Assembly (NCBI GenBank): GCA_942492115.1 | Contig: CALODL010000010.1 | Location: forward strand, 186,001-250,000 | DNA from: CALODL01 sp942492115 | GTDB lineage: Bacteria > Planctomycetota > Phycisphaerae > UBA1845 > CAIVHJ01 | Length of the DNA: 64,000 nucleotides | Direction: 5' to 3' | Part shown: positions 26,720 to 35,424 of the stretch, one piece after another | Position numbering within the stretch: position 1 is the first letter of the stretch | Layout of the letters: each line of letters starts with the position of its first letter | Notes under the pieces: generated by a model | Seen by the model: the letters and a program-made list of their open reading frames with translations, nothing else | What the model was told of the DNA's origin: nothing | Databases searched by the model: none | Position numbers and translations under genes: made by a program

Positions 26720-28657
26720 ATGAGAGCACCCCTGGCAGCCTGGATCGCACTGTGCGCGGTGTCCGTCGCGACGGCTCAGCACATTAATATTGATTTCGGG
26801 CAGCCAGGCACGGGCCCGGCAACCACCTACGGCGCGGCCGGGCTGGCAGGCTTGTGGAACAGCATCGAGGGTGAACACACCACCCCATCCCAGTCGCCAC
26901 AGGCGCATGACTATGCTCTGCGTGATGTCTACGGCCTGACAACCGCGGTTGGCATGCATCAGTTCGGCGGGCTGGCGCTGATCGATGATCCGGATCCGGT
27001 GCTGACCGATGCCGATGATGCCATCTTCCTGCAGGATGGACTGATTACCTTCAATCCGAGCCTCGATTCGTGCCTCTACTTCAACGGGCTGATCCCCGGA
27101 ACGTACGAAGTGACCACGTACGCATGGCGTCCCAACCACCCCGAGGTCGTCAGTGAATCCTTCATCGACAACACGCCGGGCGTCCTGCTGACCAGTGGCG
27201 CGTGGCCCGGCGCTCATGCCGAAGGGGTGACCTATGTCCGCCACATGGTCACGGTCAACAACAATGGGTTCATGGGACCCCACTCTGGCTTGCCTGTGGA
27301 AGGGAACACGATGTGGGGCAGCGTGCTCAATGGCATGCAACTCCGCCTGATGTGCCCGGACGACAACGATGGCTGTGCCGGCGGGGCCGCACTGAGCGGT
27401 AACACGGTGAGCGTCCCCTTCAATACGGCGTGCACCTTGAGCGGCAGTGAAGGAGCGGATCATGCGTGTGGGACGATTGATTTCGATTTGTGGTACAGCT
27501 ACACCGCGACCTGCACCGGCGATCTCCTCGTCGGTACCGAGAGTGGTTGCGCGTTCGATACGGCCATCGCCCTGTACGACGCCGACACGAACTGCGTGCC
27601 GACCGCCGATGAACTCGCGGCGTGCGACGATGTGGGGGCAGCCTGCGAGAGCGTCAGTATGGCAGTCACCGAAGGCCAGAACGTCCTGATTCGCGTTGGA
27701 AGCACTGCTGGTGAGTATGGCAGTGGTGTTCTTGACATCCAGTGCCTGGGTGAAAACGCATGCACGGGACTCAGTGATTGCGCAGATGCCGACGACGACG
27801 GTATCCGCGACGATAACTGTATGTGGCATGAGTGTGCCGCCAACGAATGCGGAGGGGCGGACATCGTATTCGCTGATATGGGCGGCCAGTTCGGCGCCTG
27901 CGCGCCCGACGGCGCGGCCGACGGGAACGATCGCTTCCACGCCCTCAACTGCTTCGCCAACGTTGACGCCAACCAGAACCCCGGCTATCCGTGCGAAACC
28001 GGCTCTCCTGCAGCCCTGAATGTCGATGCCGGCGGCCCGTTCGGCGACTGCAACCCCGATGGCGTGTGTGACGGCAACGATGCGTTCCATGCCCTCAATG
28101 CATTCGCCGATACATCGCCGTGCAGCTGCCCGCTCGACGGAAGTCCCAGCCCCGAATTCGAGTTGCCGTTGGTCAACCACGCAAGGCTCGTCGCCCGAGC
28201 GCAGCCTGCAACAGTCCAGGCCGGCGATTTTGTCGAAGTCGATATCCTGCTGGGTACGGACCTCGAAGACTTGCGCGGCTATCAATTGCACGTGACGGCG
28301 GACGGGGGCCACACGGGTCACCTCGAACTGATCGACATCCTGATTCGAACGCCGCAGCGGTCCAAGAGCCGCCGGCAGGCGCGCACCGTCCCGGCCCTCG
28401 ACGTGGAATGGTCATCGTTCAACGTCGACACCCGACAGATGGTTGCCGGTCGGGACAACCCGGGCCAGACTGTGGATGCGGGCGACTACCTCGCCACATT
28501 CGTGTTCCGCGCCTCCAAGGACGCCGCGGGAACATTTGCCGTGGACATCATGAACCCCACCGACGGCGCCAACTACCGTTCGTACCTGTTCCCGAGCGGT
28601 GCGACGGATGTCATCCTGATTACCGAAACCACGCCGGCACTGATCGAAATCGAATAG
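26720..28657 (+). CDS. secreted protein sharing a dockerin/cohesin-like C-terminal module with the giant protein
   Basis: ATG at 26720 follows GGAAGGAG and begins a signal peptide (cleavage near VATAQ). The 645-residue product has a beta-rich N-terminal domain (about 20-215, HINIDFGQPGTGP onward), resembling carbohydrate-binding malectin-like folds. A pre-peptidase-C-like domain follows (about 218-345, DFDLWYSYTATCTGDL). The last 300 residues align throughout with the giant protein's end: DCADADDDGIRDDNC, DGNDRFHALNCFAN, LNVDAGGPFGDC, LEDLRGYQLHV. The shared end is probably an attachment or sorting module. No catalytic motif seen. Confidence 0.85.
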   Translation: MRAPLAAWIALCAVSVATAQHINIDFGQPGTGPATTYGAAGLAGLWNSIEGEHTTPSQSPQAHDYALRDVYGLTTAVGMHQFGGLALIDDPDPVLTDADDAIFLQDGLITFNPSLDSCLYFNGLIPGTYEVTTYAWRPNHPEVVSESFIDNTPGVLLTSGAWPGAHAEGVTYVRHMVTVNNNGFMGPHSGLPVEGNTMWGSVLNGMQLRLMCPDDNDGCAGGAALSGNTVSVPFNTACTLSGSEGADHACGTIDFDLWYSYTATCTGDLLVGTESGCAFDTAIALYDADTNCVPTADELAACDDVGAACESVSMAVTEGQNVLIRVGSTAGEYGSGVLDIQCLGENACTGLSDCADADDDGIRDDNCMWHECAANECGGADIVFADMGGQFGACAPDGAADGNDRFHALNCFANVDANQNPGYPCETGSPAALNVDAGGPFGDCNPDGVCDGNDAFHALNAFADTSPCSCPLDGSPSPEFELPLVNHARLVARAQPATVQAGDFVEVDILLGTDLEDLRGYQLHVTADGGHTGHLELIDILIRTPQRSKSRRQARTVPALDVEWSSFNVDTRQMVAGRDNPGQTVDAGDYLATFVFRASKDAAGTFAVDIMNPTDGANYRSYLFPSGATDVILITETTPALIEIE

Positions 28658-28759
28658 CGCCGACACGATAACGGGCTGAACGACGCGGGGTCGTTTGATC
28701 GCAGCGGAAACAATCTCCCCAGAACGGCTTTCCGTTGTCCGACCCGGCACCCCGCACCC

Positions 28760-28801
28760 AGAACACCAGGCCGCATCCGTGGTCTGGTGTTCTATTTTTT
28801 T
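28760..28801 (+). terminator. intrinsic terminator after the secreted-protein gene
   Basis: Perfect 10-bp stem AGAACACCAG / CTGGTGTTCT (28760-28769 and 28784-28793) with a 14-base loop, followed by A and seven T residues. It ends the secreted-protein transcript just before the MITE-like copy. Confidence 0.9.
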
Positions 28802-28807
28802 GGTTCT

Positions 28808-29096
28808 TCAGCACAATCTGTGGCAGATAAATAGCTCTCTCGTCTTCTGACTCTGGAGCTGCCAGGGGTGCCCCTTGCGCCCCGCCCCCGTCATCGTCGG
28901 CCCAAGGGCCCTCCGGGCCGCGGCGGGCGCGACCGACGCTGACGGCGACGGAGCTCCAGGGGCTCATCGGCGATCGTGTTGTGAATGACGTATCGCTCGA
29001 AGCCGTAAAATGTTGTTGCTCAACACGACGTTCGTGGCCATCTATCACGCACTTGGCGACCTGTCTCAGCCAGAACTCACCCACGAATTCTGCTGA
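28808..29096 (+). mobile_element. 289-bp MITE-like repeat, copy in + orientation
   Basis: It spans TCAGCACAATCTGTGG to CACGAATTCTGCTGA, whose ends form an imperfect terminal inverted repeat (TCAGCAGAAT-type). It aligns along its full length, 289 bases each, with the reverse complement of 30838-31126, including the GC-rich core GCGCCCCGCCCCCGTCATCG. A degenerate copy lies at 26409. No transposase is encoded. Flanking target duplications are not evident. Confidence 0.75.
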
Positions 29097-29202
29097 GGAG
29101 GCCTTTTTTTGATATTCATGTCGATTGGAGGTAGCCGGGTCCGTCCGGAGAATGAGCACCGTGCTCCAGTAACCACACCCCTGTCACGACGAGGAGATCG
29201 CA

Positions 29203-29550
29203 ATGAAGTACATGCTGCAAATCAATTCGGACGAGTCCTATTACGCCACCATTTCAGAAGCGGATATGGGCCAGATCATGGCTGGATATGCGGCGTTCGA
29301 CGAAGCGGCCCGGGCGGCTGGTGTGTATGTTGACTCTCACCGACTACAACCGATCTCGACGGCCACGACCGTCCGGGTACGCGACGGCAAAAGCCTGATC
29401 ACCGACGGACCCTTCGCCGAAACCAAAGAACAGTTTGGTGGCTACTACCTGCTCGATGTCGAAGACCTCGATGCCGCCCTCGAGTGGGCAGCTCGAATCC
29501 CGTCTGCGACGTATGGTAGTGTTGAAGTCCGCCCCATTTGGGATATGTAG
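29203..29550 (+). CDS. YCII-family protein, partner of the downstream sigma factor
   Basis: A 115-residue YCII (DGPF) domain protein starting at 29203 after a GAGGAGA site. The diagnostic DGPFAETKEQFGGYYLLD is present. YCII proteins are small ferredoxin-like-fold proteins, some with His/Asp active sites, and are the standard companions of ECF42 sigma factors. The sigma gene follows after 9 bases, so the two form one operon. The pair is flanked by inverted MITE-like repeats. Confidence 0.9.
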   Translation: MKYMLQINSDESYYATISEADMGQIMAGYAAFDEAARAAGVYVDSHRLQPISTATTVRVRDGKSLITDGPFAETKEQFGGYYLLDVEDLDAALEWAARIPSATYGSVEVRPIWDM

Positions 29551-29559
29551 GGCCGACTC

Positions 29560-30798
29560 TTGCCTGAACATGAGACCATCGAACGCATCTGTCGCGAGCA
29601 ATCGGGACGTCTGCGCGCTGGCCTCATCCGCGTCCTCGGTGATTTCGACCTCGCCGAGGATGCGTTACAGGAAGCCTTCCTTCGCGCAATCGCACGCTGG
29701 CCGACCGAGGGCGTACCCGACAATCCACGGAGTTGGCTCACCACTGTCGCCCGCCGCCATGCCATCGACCGCATTCGGCGGCGGCGACCTGGAATACGGA
29801 TTGATGTCAATACTCTTGCGACACCTGACGCAGAAGATCTCGAGCGCCGCCTCGACACCATGGTCGAGGATGATCGCTTGCGATTGATGTTCACCTGCTG
29901 CCACCCGGCCATCAGCCCTGAGCGCCAGGTCACGTTGACTCTGCAGGCTGTGTCCGGTCTCACGGCAACGGAGATTGCCAGCGCCTTCCTGGTGCCGCCA
30001 GCGACGATGGCCCAGCGACTCGTACGTGCCAAACGCAAGATTCGCGACGCAGGCATCCCGTACCGAGTTCCACCCGATGATCTCCTGGCCGAACGACTGA
30101 CGACGGTACTGGCCGTGGTCTACTTGATTTTCAATGAAGGATACTCTGCATCGCTCGGCGACGCGCCGATCCGCGAAGAGTTGTGCCTCGAAGCCATTCG
30201 CCTGGCCCGACTGCTATCCGCCATGCTTCCTGCGGCGGGCGCAGTCCAGGGCCTGCTGGCCTTGATGTTGTTTCAGGACGCGCGACGGTCGGCCCGACTC
30301 GATCACGCTGGCAATCTCATCATGCTGGCTGATCAAGACCGCACCCGATGGTGCGCCGCCACAATCGAGGAAGGTCACCGCGTTCTAAACCGCGCGCGTC
30401 AACTGTTGGACTCAGGGACCTACACGCTGCAAGCAAGCATCGCGGCAGAACACGTCACAGCCACCAGCGCCGCAGACACCAACTGGGCACGGATCGTCGC
30501 ATTCTACGATGCCCTGCTCGAGTTGACCCCTTCGCCAGTTATCGCCCTCAATCGAGCAGCAGCGCTCGCGATGGCCGATGGCCCTGCAGCAGGTCTGGCA
30601 GTGATCGAACGCCTGGACCACGGCAGCATGGCCCACTACCAACCGTTTCATGCCACCTATGGAGAACTGCTTCGACAATCGGGGCGTGTGGATGAAGCGC
30701 ACAGAGCCCTGCGGAAGGCGTTGAACCTGTCATCAACCCCGGCCGAGCGGAGGTTTATCGAAGATCGGCTCCGTCTCTGCACACGATCGAACCCATGA
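29560..30798 (+). CDS. ECF42-type sigma factor with long C-terminal (DUF6596/TPR-like) extension
   Basis: The 412-residue protein has ECF sigma regions 2 (DFDLAEDALQEAFLRAIARWP) and 4 (SGLTATEIASAFLVPPATMAQRLVRAKRKI) in its first 160 residues. A long helical C-terminal part (YLIFNEGYSASLGD, LNRAAALAMADGPAAGL) resembles TPRs and defines the ECF42 group. In that group the C-terminal domain is thought to replace a separate anti-sigma factor. The proposed start is TTG at 29560, nine bases after the YCII stop; no ATG lies nearby in frame. Targets are usually the group's own DGPF genes. Confidence 0.9.
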   Translation: MPEHETIERICREQSGRLRAGLIRVLGDFDLAEDALQEAFLRAIARWPTEGVPDNPRSWLTTVARRHAIDRIRRRRPGIRIDVNTLATPDAEDLERRLDTMVEDDRLRLMFTCCHPAISPERQVTLTLQAVSGLTATEIASAFLVPPATMAQRLVRAKRKIRDAGIPYRVPPDDLLAERLTTVLAVVYLIFNEGYSASLGDAPIREELCLEAIRLARLLSAMLPAAGAVQGLLALMLFQDARRSARLDHAGNLIMLADQDRTRWCAATIEEGHRVLNRARQLLDSGTYTLQASIAAEHVTATSAADTNWARIVAFYDALLELTPSPVIALNRAAALAMADGPAAGLAVIERLDHGSMAHYQPFHATYGELLRQSGRVDEAHRALRKALNLSSTPAERRFIEDRLRLCTRSNP

Positions 30799-30837
30799 CC
30801 ACTTCCGGGACAGCACCGAGCGAAAATGCAAGACAAG

Positions 30838-31126
30838 TCAGCAGAACTCGTGCGTGATTTCCGGCTGAGACAAGTCCCCAAGTACGTGAGAAATGGCCAC
30901 GAACGTCGTGTTGAGCAACAACATTCTGCGGGCGTCGACCGCTGCTCATTCACAACACGATCGCCGATGAGCCCCCGGAGCTCCGTCGCCGTCAGCGTCG
31001 GTCGCGCACGTCGGGCCCGAAGGGCACATGGCCGACGATGACGGGGGCGGGGCGCAAGGGGCATCCCTGGCCAGCTCCACAGTCAGAAGCCGAGAGAGCT
31101 ACTGAGCCTCCACAGATTCTGCTGAT
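30838..31126 (-). mobile_element. 289-bp MITE-like repeat, inverted copy
   Basis: The reverse complement of this segment aligns end to end with 28808-29096. Its ends are TCAGCAGAACTCGTG and ATTCTGCTGA. Both copies can be read as a similar peptide (HERRVEQQH, SFTTRSPMSP) in one frame, which may only reflect shared DNA. Together with the copy at 28808 it brackets the YCII/ECF42 cassette. Confidence 0.75.
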
Positions 31127-31804
31127 TAACCAGAAAAGGAATTCTTCACGCATTTCCGAGCTGGGCCTGCACACTTGATCCTGTTGACGCACGCGTGGCG
31201 GAGGGTTCGAGGCATGGGCCGCTGCGGGGGAAAGCGGTCGGTGAAGCCCGTTCAGGACACGGTACCACGGGGCGGGATTGGAACCCCGCACGCCGTCATG
31301 ATGCCAACCTGTTTGACGGGCGAGGTCCGCGTCCGGCGGACTGCGGTCAAGGGCTCGAGCCCGCAGTCGGGAAGGACGTCCAGAACCGCAAATCCGTGAA
31401 GAACCCAAAAAGTAGCCTCCGGCAACCCGCGCTCTGAAACGGAAGCCGGAGGCTGTGGAGTCTTGCCTCGAGCGATCAAGCAGATGGCAATACTCCAGGT
31501 CGAAAGTTCTTGTGCTGATCGTGCCCACGTCGTCGAGCCAGGATCAGAGGCCGCCTCTGCCTCCCCGTGCGGCGCATCTGAACCCGTCTCGATGACTCTG
31601 TCTCCCTGCGGATGGCCGTAGGTGAGTGGGTGCTCCACGACCAACCATCTCTCTGTCGTTCCACCGACAACGGTACCGACCGCTCAGCCGTGAAGCGATC
31701 CCTATAAGAAATCTCTTAGCACGTCCGGGCCCCCGCATGGCATCTTTGAACGCTCAGTGGCATCGGCTTGCAGGTGGTTCCAGGCTCATGTTACCGTAGG
31801 CACC
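31127..31804. other. long intergenic stretch with an orphan terminator
   Basis: Some 680 bases between the inverted repeat and the DUF72 gene hold no convincing coding frame on either strand. The one clear structure is the minus-strand hairpin-plus-T-run at 31404-31454. A GC-rich TTCCAAT stem-loop near 31280 looks like a T-arm but is not part of a tRNA. Confidence 0.5.
31404..31454 (-). terminator. intrinsic terminator without an obvious gene
   Basis: Minus strand: perfect 10-bp stem AGCCTCCGGC / GCCGGAGGCT (31445-31454 and 31414-31423) with a 21-base loop, followed by ACTTTTT. No recognised minus-strand gene precedes it within 1.3 kb, so it may end a small RNA starting around 31700. Confidence 0.6.
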
Positions 31805-32509
31805 ATGGCCGCAGGCACGTTGTTCGCTGGGACCTCAGGGTACGCCTACAAGGAATGGAAGGGCTCGTTCTATCCGGAGAAGCTGGCCCAGACCAAGTTC
31901 CTCGAATACTACGCTGAGCGCCTGCCGACCGTCGAAATCAACAATACGTTCTACCGGTTTCCCAGCGCCAAGACGCTGACGGACTGGCAGACACGAACAC
32001 CGGACACCTTCCGCTTTGCAGTCAAAGCCAACCAGCGGATCACGCATCTCGGCCGCCTGCAGAACGTCGGCGAAGTCACGAACGACTTCGCTCAGCGGTG
32101 CAATGAACTGGGGGAGAAACTCGGCCCCATCCTGTTCCAACTGCCCCCGAATCTCAAACGTGACGACGAACGCCTCGATGCTTTTCTTCAGGCTCTGCCG
32201 CCAGGAGGGCTCTACACCATCGAGTTCCGCAACAAGAGTTGGTTCGACGAGACGGTCTTCGACAAACTGCGGTCTGCGAACGTCGCATTGTGTGTCTCGG
32301 AAGACGACAAGTTGCAAACCCCGCGCACGACCACAGCAAGTTTCTGTTACGCGCGGTTACGCCGAGACGACTACGATGAGGACCATGTGGTGGCGTGGCG
32401 AACGTGGCTGGCTGACCTGCTGAGTGCGGGGCAGGATGCCTACGTGTATCTCAAACATGATGACTGCGGCGAATCACCCGAGCGTGTACTGAATCTGCTC
32501 CAGTCGTAA
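31805..32509 (+). CDS. DUF72 domain protein (YecE family)
   Basis: A 234-residue TIM-barrel-like DUF72 protein. ATG at 31805 is chosen because family members begin with the strand seen here as TLFAGTSGYAYKEWKGSFYP; an upstream in-frame start adds unrelated residues. Other signatures are FLEYYAERLPTVEINNTFYRFP, FAVKANQRITH, LFQLPPNLK and YTIEFRNKSWF. The family is widespread and its biochemical role is not established; an endonuclease-IV-like fold is predicted. A 158-bp MITE begins 8 bases after its stop. Confidence 0.9.
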   Translation: MAAGTLFAGTSGYAYKEWKGSFYPEKLAQTKFLEYYAERLPTVEINNTFYRFPSAKTLTDWQTRTPDTFRFAVKANQRITHLGRLQNVGEVTNDFAQRCNELGEKLGPILFQLPPNLKRDDERLDAFLQALPPGGLYTIEFRNKSWFDETVFDKLRSANVALCVSEDDKLQTPRTTTASFCYARLRRDDYDEDHVVAWRTWLADLLSAGQDAYVYLKHDDCGESPERVLNLLQS

Positions 32510-32517
32510 GCACTAAG

Positions 32518-32675
32518 TGCCCCATTTCACAATTCTTTGTAGGGTTTTCCGGACGCTTGCCGCCCTGGACTGTGTTGCTCGTCGTCAACGATGTCAGGCA
32601 TCGCCTCCTCCTCGCGCCTTGCCCAACACGACAATCGCACGCGGAGAACCCTACACCCAATTGTGAAAGGGAGCA
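32518..32675 (+). mobile_element. 158-bp MITE, copy 1
   Basis: Imperfect terminal inverted repeats of about 36 bases (TGCCCCATTTCACAATT... and TGCTCCCTTTCACAATT...) enclose a short core. The element is flanked on both sides by the 5-base direct repeat CTAAG (32513-32517, 32676-32680). The reverse complement of 50729-50885 is the same sequence apart from one substitution and one single-base indel. No coding capacity. Confidence 0.85.
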
Positions 32676-32778
32676 CTAAGTCTTGCGGCCGACAACGCCG
32701 CCCCCAACGACCGGCGTCAAGAGGATCCTGGCAGTGCACATGTTTGGCGATCCAGATGAGTTGTAATACTGCGTAGCA

Positions 32779-33852
32779 TTACTTGCTTCGCGCGTACAAC
32801 GACCCGGTCTTCGTCTCCAGAAAGCGGTCGAACGGGATGTCTTCCTGTTTGATGAAGCCCTGGTCGGGCAGCGTTCCGGTCGCCACCATTTCGATGACCC
32901 CGCAAATCGAGGCCGCAGTGGTCCAACTGATGGCCCGCCACATTGATCCATGCAGACGACGCGGGAAGTAATCGCGGACGAATTCTTCACGAAACAAACG
33001 ATCCTTGCGATAGCCCTCGACCGCGGCATACACATACACGACATCATCGTTGACCGGAGGCTTGGCGTTAACCAGGATCTCGCCGGCGAGCTTACGGTCG
33101 CGACTCATGTGCAATTCATGGAAGAAAAAGTTCATGAGTTCACAATGCCCGGGATAGCGCATGGTCTTGTAATTGAGTTCTTTGACCTTGCCTTCGTACG
33201 TCTCGCACATCGTGCCCAGGCCGCCCGAAGTCGTAAATGCCTCGAGGCGCACACCGCCAATGACGATGGTCTCGAGCTGTTCCATCGGCAGGACCCACTT
33301 GAGTTTGCTGCTCTCGATGACCTCGCAATCGTTGAGGTATTCGTTGACCACACCCTCCGGGGACCAGATGAAGGCGTATCCGAGCAACCCGCGCGGATTT
33401 TGTGGCAACGCGCCAACCCGCAGTTCGATGCTGCGCAGCCGATCAAATCCTCGAGTCAATGACGCGCCTACGATTCCAATGAATCCCGGGGCCAGACCAC
33501 ATTGCGGCGCCATGACACCCTTGCCCGTCTGACTGAGTTCACGAATGACCGTGGTCGTCGGAACGTCTTCGGTAAGATCAAAATAATGGACGCCAGCCTC
33601 GTGCGCCACGCGGGCCACAGCGATGTTGAGATGATACGGCAGGCAGGACACGACGGCGTCGCTCTGCTCAATGGCGGTCTTCAATGCAGTCGGATCGGTG
33701 ACATCAGCGGCCTGCACCGGGAACGGATGATCGGAGAGGGCCCGACTGTCCAAACCAGTGACGTTGAAGCCGTTTTCGTGCAGCATCGTTGCCACGAGCG
33801 TGCCCACTTTGCCGATTCCCATGACGAGTACGCGATCGATTTTGCGGTTCAT
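32779..33852 (-). CDS. saccharopine dehydrogenase family oxidoreductase
   Basis: The 357-residue protein begins with a Rossmann NAD(P)-binding fold (VLVMGIGKVGTLVATML, residues about 8-25), followed by SDAVVSCLPYHLNIAVARVA and the family motif HYFDLTEDV. The C-terminal half has MAPQCGLAPGFIGIVGASL, the saccharopine-dehydrogenase-type substrate domain. Related enzymes include lysine 6-dehydrogenase and carboxynorspermidine dehydrogenase, so the substrate is probably an amino acid or polyamine imine. ATG at 33852 is the first Met before the Rossmann strand. No pathway neighbours are adjacent. Confidence 0.88.
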   Translation of the reverse strand: MNRKIDRVLVMGIGKVGTLVATMLHENGFNVTGLDSRALSDHPFPVQAADVTDPTALKTAIEQSDAVVSCLPYHLNIAVARVAHEAGVHYFDLTEDVPTTTVIRELSQTGKGVMAPQCGLAPGFIGIVGASLTRGFDRLRSIELRVGALPQNPRGLLGYAFIWSPEGVVNEYLNDCEVIESSKLKWVLPMEQLETIVIGGVRLEAFTTSGGLGTMCETYEGKVKELNYKTMRYPGHCELMNFFFHELHMSRDRKLAGEILVNAKPPVNDDVVYVYAAVEGYRKDRLFREEFVRDYFPRRLHGSMWRAISWTTAASICGVIEMVATGTLPDQGFIKQEDIPFDRFLETKTGSLYARSK

Positions 33853-33987
33853 GGGCGACAGTTTACCACACGAAGTGTCTCCCGCCACCAGGTCCGGGGC
33901 ACTCCGATTTGGCCACTGCGATTTGGCCGGTTGTCGGTACACTCTCGCAGGGATACACTTGGTTGTCCCTCCTTCAGGAGCCCCATC

Positions 33988-34911
33988 ATGCCGGCCAGAC
34001 TCATACGCTGCGTTGTCCTGTGCTCAGTGCCATGTATCTTGATTGGACAGAGCGCACGAGCGGGTGATGCAACCGACGCCCTGCACTCGATGGAGCTGGC
34101 CATCGATCTATACGACATGGGGTATTACGAAGAAGCAGGCACCATCCTCGAACGCATCAATCGTGATCAGCTCGACCCGCTCGGCGATGCGTTGTGGCGC
34201 GACCATGCCCCGCGTATCCGCAAGGCCGCCGGAAAACTGGCCGCCGCCGACCGTAGTCTGGACGATGCCCGCATGGCAATCACCGGTGGTGATTACACGA
34301 CCGCGCGCCGACAGTTGGCCAACGTCATGTTGAGTGTCGAGGCGCCTCTTGGGACCAAGGAGCGTGCTCATGGCCACTTTGAATCCATCGGCCGTGCGCC
34401 CGCGCGACACATGATCGACACGCGCGAGCCACGGACCACGCTCCCGATCAACCATCACCGCATCGCGCGAAGCCTGGTCAACGAAGGCCTGAACACGCTC
34501 GGATCTGGTCAGATTCACCAGGCGCAGTCCTACTTTCACATGGCCGCATGGCATGCCCCGCAGGCCCCGCGTCGCGCCCTGGTCGTTGATCCGGCCGCAG
34601 GCGTCGCCTTCGAAGCCAAGCCCGGATCCGACCTCGAACACCTGGCCATCGGAGAAATTCACAACGTCCAGGTGGCAACCGCGGTGCGTCCCGTGACCAT
34701 GAATCTGCAGCTCGGCGTGGGCCGACTCCTGGGTGTCAATACTTTCCGCTTCAGCGATCCGGGCGGCGCCGGCAGTGCCGGCGGATGGGTCCAGCTCCCG
34801 AACGTCAGTCGCATCCAGGTCAAGACCACCGTTACGGCCCCTGCTCAGGAAATCAGCCTGAACACTGGCCGCCCCATCACTTACCTGGTTCTCGTCCGGC
34901 CGGATCCGTAG
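33988..34911 (+). CDS. exported helical-repeat protein of unknown function
   Basis: ATG at 33988 follows AGGAG by 8 bases and begins a signal peptide (cleavage near QSARA). The 307-residue mature region is TPR-like: MELAIDLYDMGYYEEAGTIL and LVNEGLNTLGSGQIHQAQSYF are helix pairs of that type. The last 110 residues turn beta-rich (LEHLAIGEIHNVQVATAVRP). Periplasmic. Not assignable to a named family. Downstream STAS and HEAT-like genes follow on the same strand, but gaps of more than 120 bases make a shared transcript doubtful. Confidence 0.7.
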   Translation: MPARLIRCVVLCSVPCILIGQSARAGDATDALHSMELAIDLYDMGYYEEAGTILERINRDQLDPLGDALWRDHAPRIRKAAGKLAAADRSLDDARMAITGGDYTTARRQLANVMLSVEAPLGTKERAHGHFESIGRAPARHMIDTREPRTTLPINHHRIARSLVNEGLNTLGSGQIHQAQSYFHMAAWHAPQAPRRALVVDPAAGVAFEAKPGSDLEHLAIGEIHNVQVATAVRPVTMNLQLGVGRLLGVNTFRFSDPGGAGSAGGWVQLPNVSRIQVKTTVTAPAQEISLNTGRPITYLVLVRPDP

Positions 34912-35034
34912 CGCACCCCACGGCCACCTCCACTCCGGGTAAATTCTGGTGCGGTCCCCATTTCGCGTCCGATGTGCTAGAATCCCGATTCGTCGTATAC
35001 CCCCGCCCAAATGGGTTGCAGGAGAGTCGATTCT

Positions 35035-35400
35035 ATGGACAAAGCACGTCTGCTGATTCAGAACTATGCCGGGGTCACCGTCGTGACCTTCCAGGAAGCC
35101 TCGATCCTGGACTCCAACGTGATCGATCAGATCGCCGAAGAGCTTTATGAGTTGACCGACAAGCAGCACAAGAAGCAGATGGTCCTCGACTTCAGCAACG
35201 TCAAGTTCCTGGCATCCCACGCCCTCGGCGTCCTGATCACCCTCAACAAGAAGGTTCAGGCCATCAAGGGCACGCTGGCCTTGTGCTCCATGCGCAAAGA
35301 CTTGATGGAAGTCTTCAAGATCACCCGCCTCGATAAGGTCTTCAATTTCTACAAGGACGATACCGAGGCGCTCAAGAGCTTCGGCGTCCACGTGAGATAA
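35035..35400 (+). CDS. STAS-domain protein (anti-sigma factor antagonist type)
   Basis: A 121-residue single STAS domain with strand-helix signatures VTVVTFQEASILDSNVIDQI and LDFSNVKFLASHALGVLITLNKKV. In SpoIIAA/RsbV proteins the phosphorylated Ser falls in the D-x-S or SSG position; here it would be Ser within LASHALG. A GGAG site lies 12 bases before ATG 35035. No anti-sigma kinase or PP2C gene is adjacent, so the partner must be elsewhere. Confidence 0.88.
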   Translation: MDKARLLIQNYAGVTVVTFQEASILDSNVIDQIAEELYELTDKQHKKQMVLDFSNVKFLASHALGVLITLNKKVQAIKGTLALCSMRKDLMEVFKITRLDKVFNFYKDDTEALKSFGVHVR

Positions 35401-35424
35401 CTCTGCTACGTCATCCAGGTCGCC

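Noticed and set aside
29095..29108. GGCC followed by seven T residues at the end of the first repeat copy as a terminator
   Set aside because: No stable stem precedes the T-run; the real terminator for the upstream gene is at 28760-28801.
28620..29159. A minus-strand protein in the 289-bp repeat (HERRVEQQH-type peptide also readable in the other copy)
   Set aside because: Similarity between copies extends equally through all codon positions and there is no ribosome site, so I treat it as repeat DNA rather than a conserved gene.
31255..31315. A possible tRNA T-arm (GTTCCAATCCCGC on the minus strand)
   Set aside because: The loop would be 8 bases instead of 7 and no acceptor, D or anticodon arm can be formed around it.
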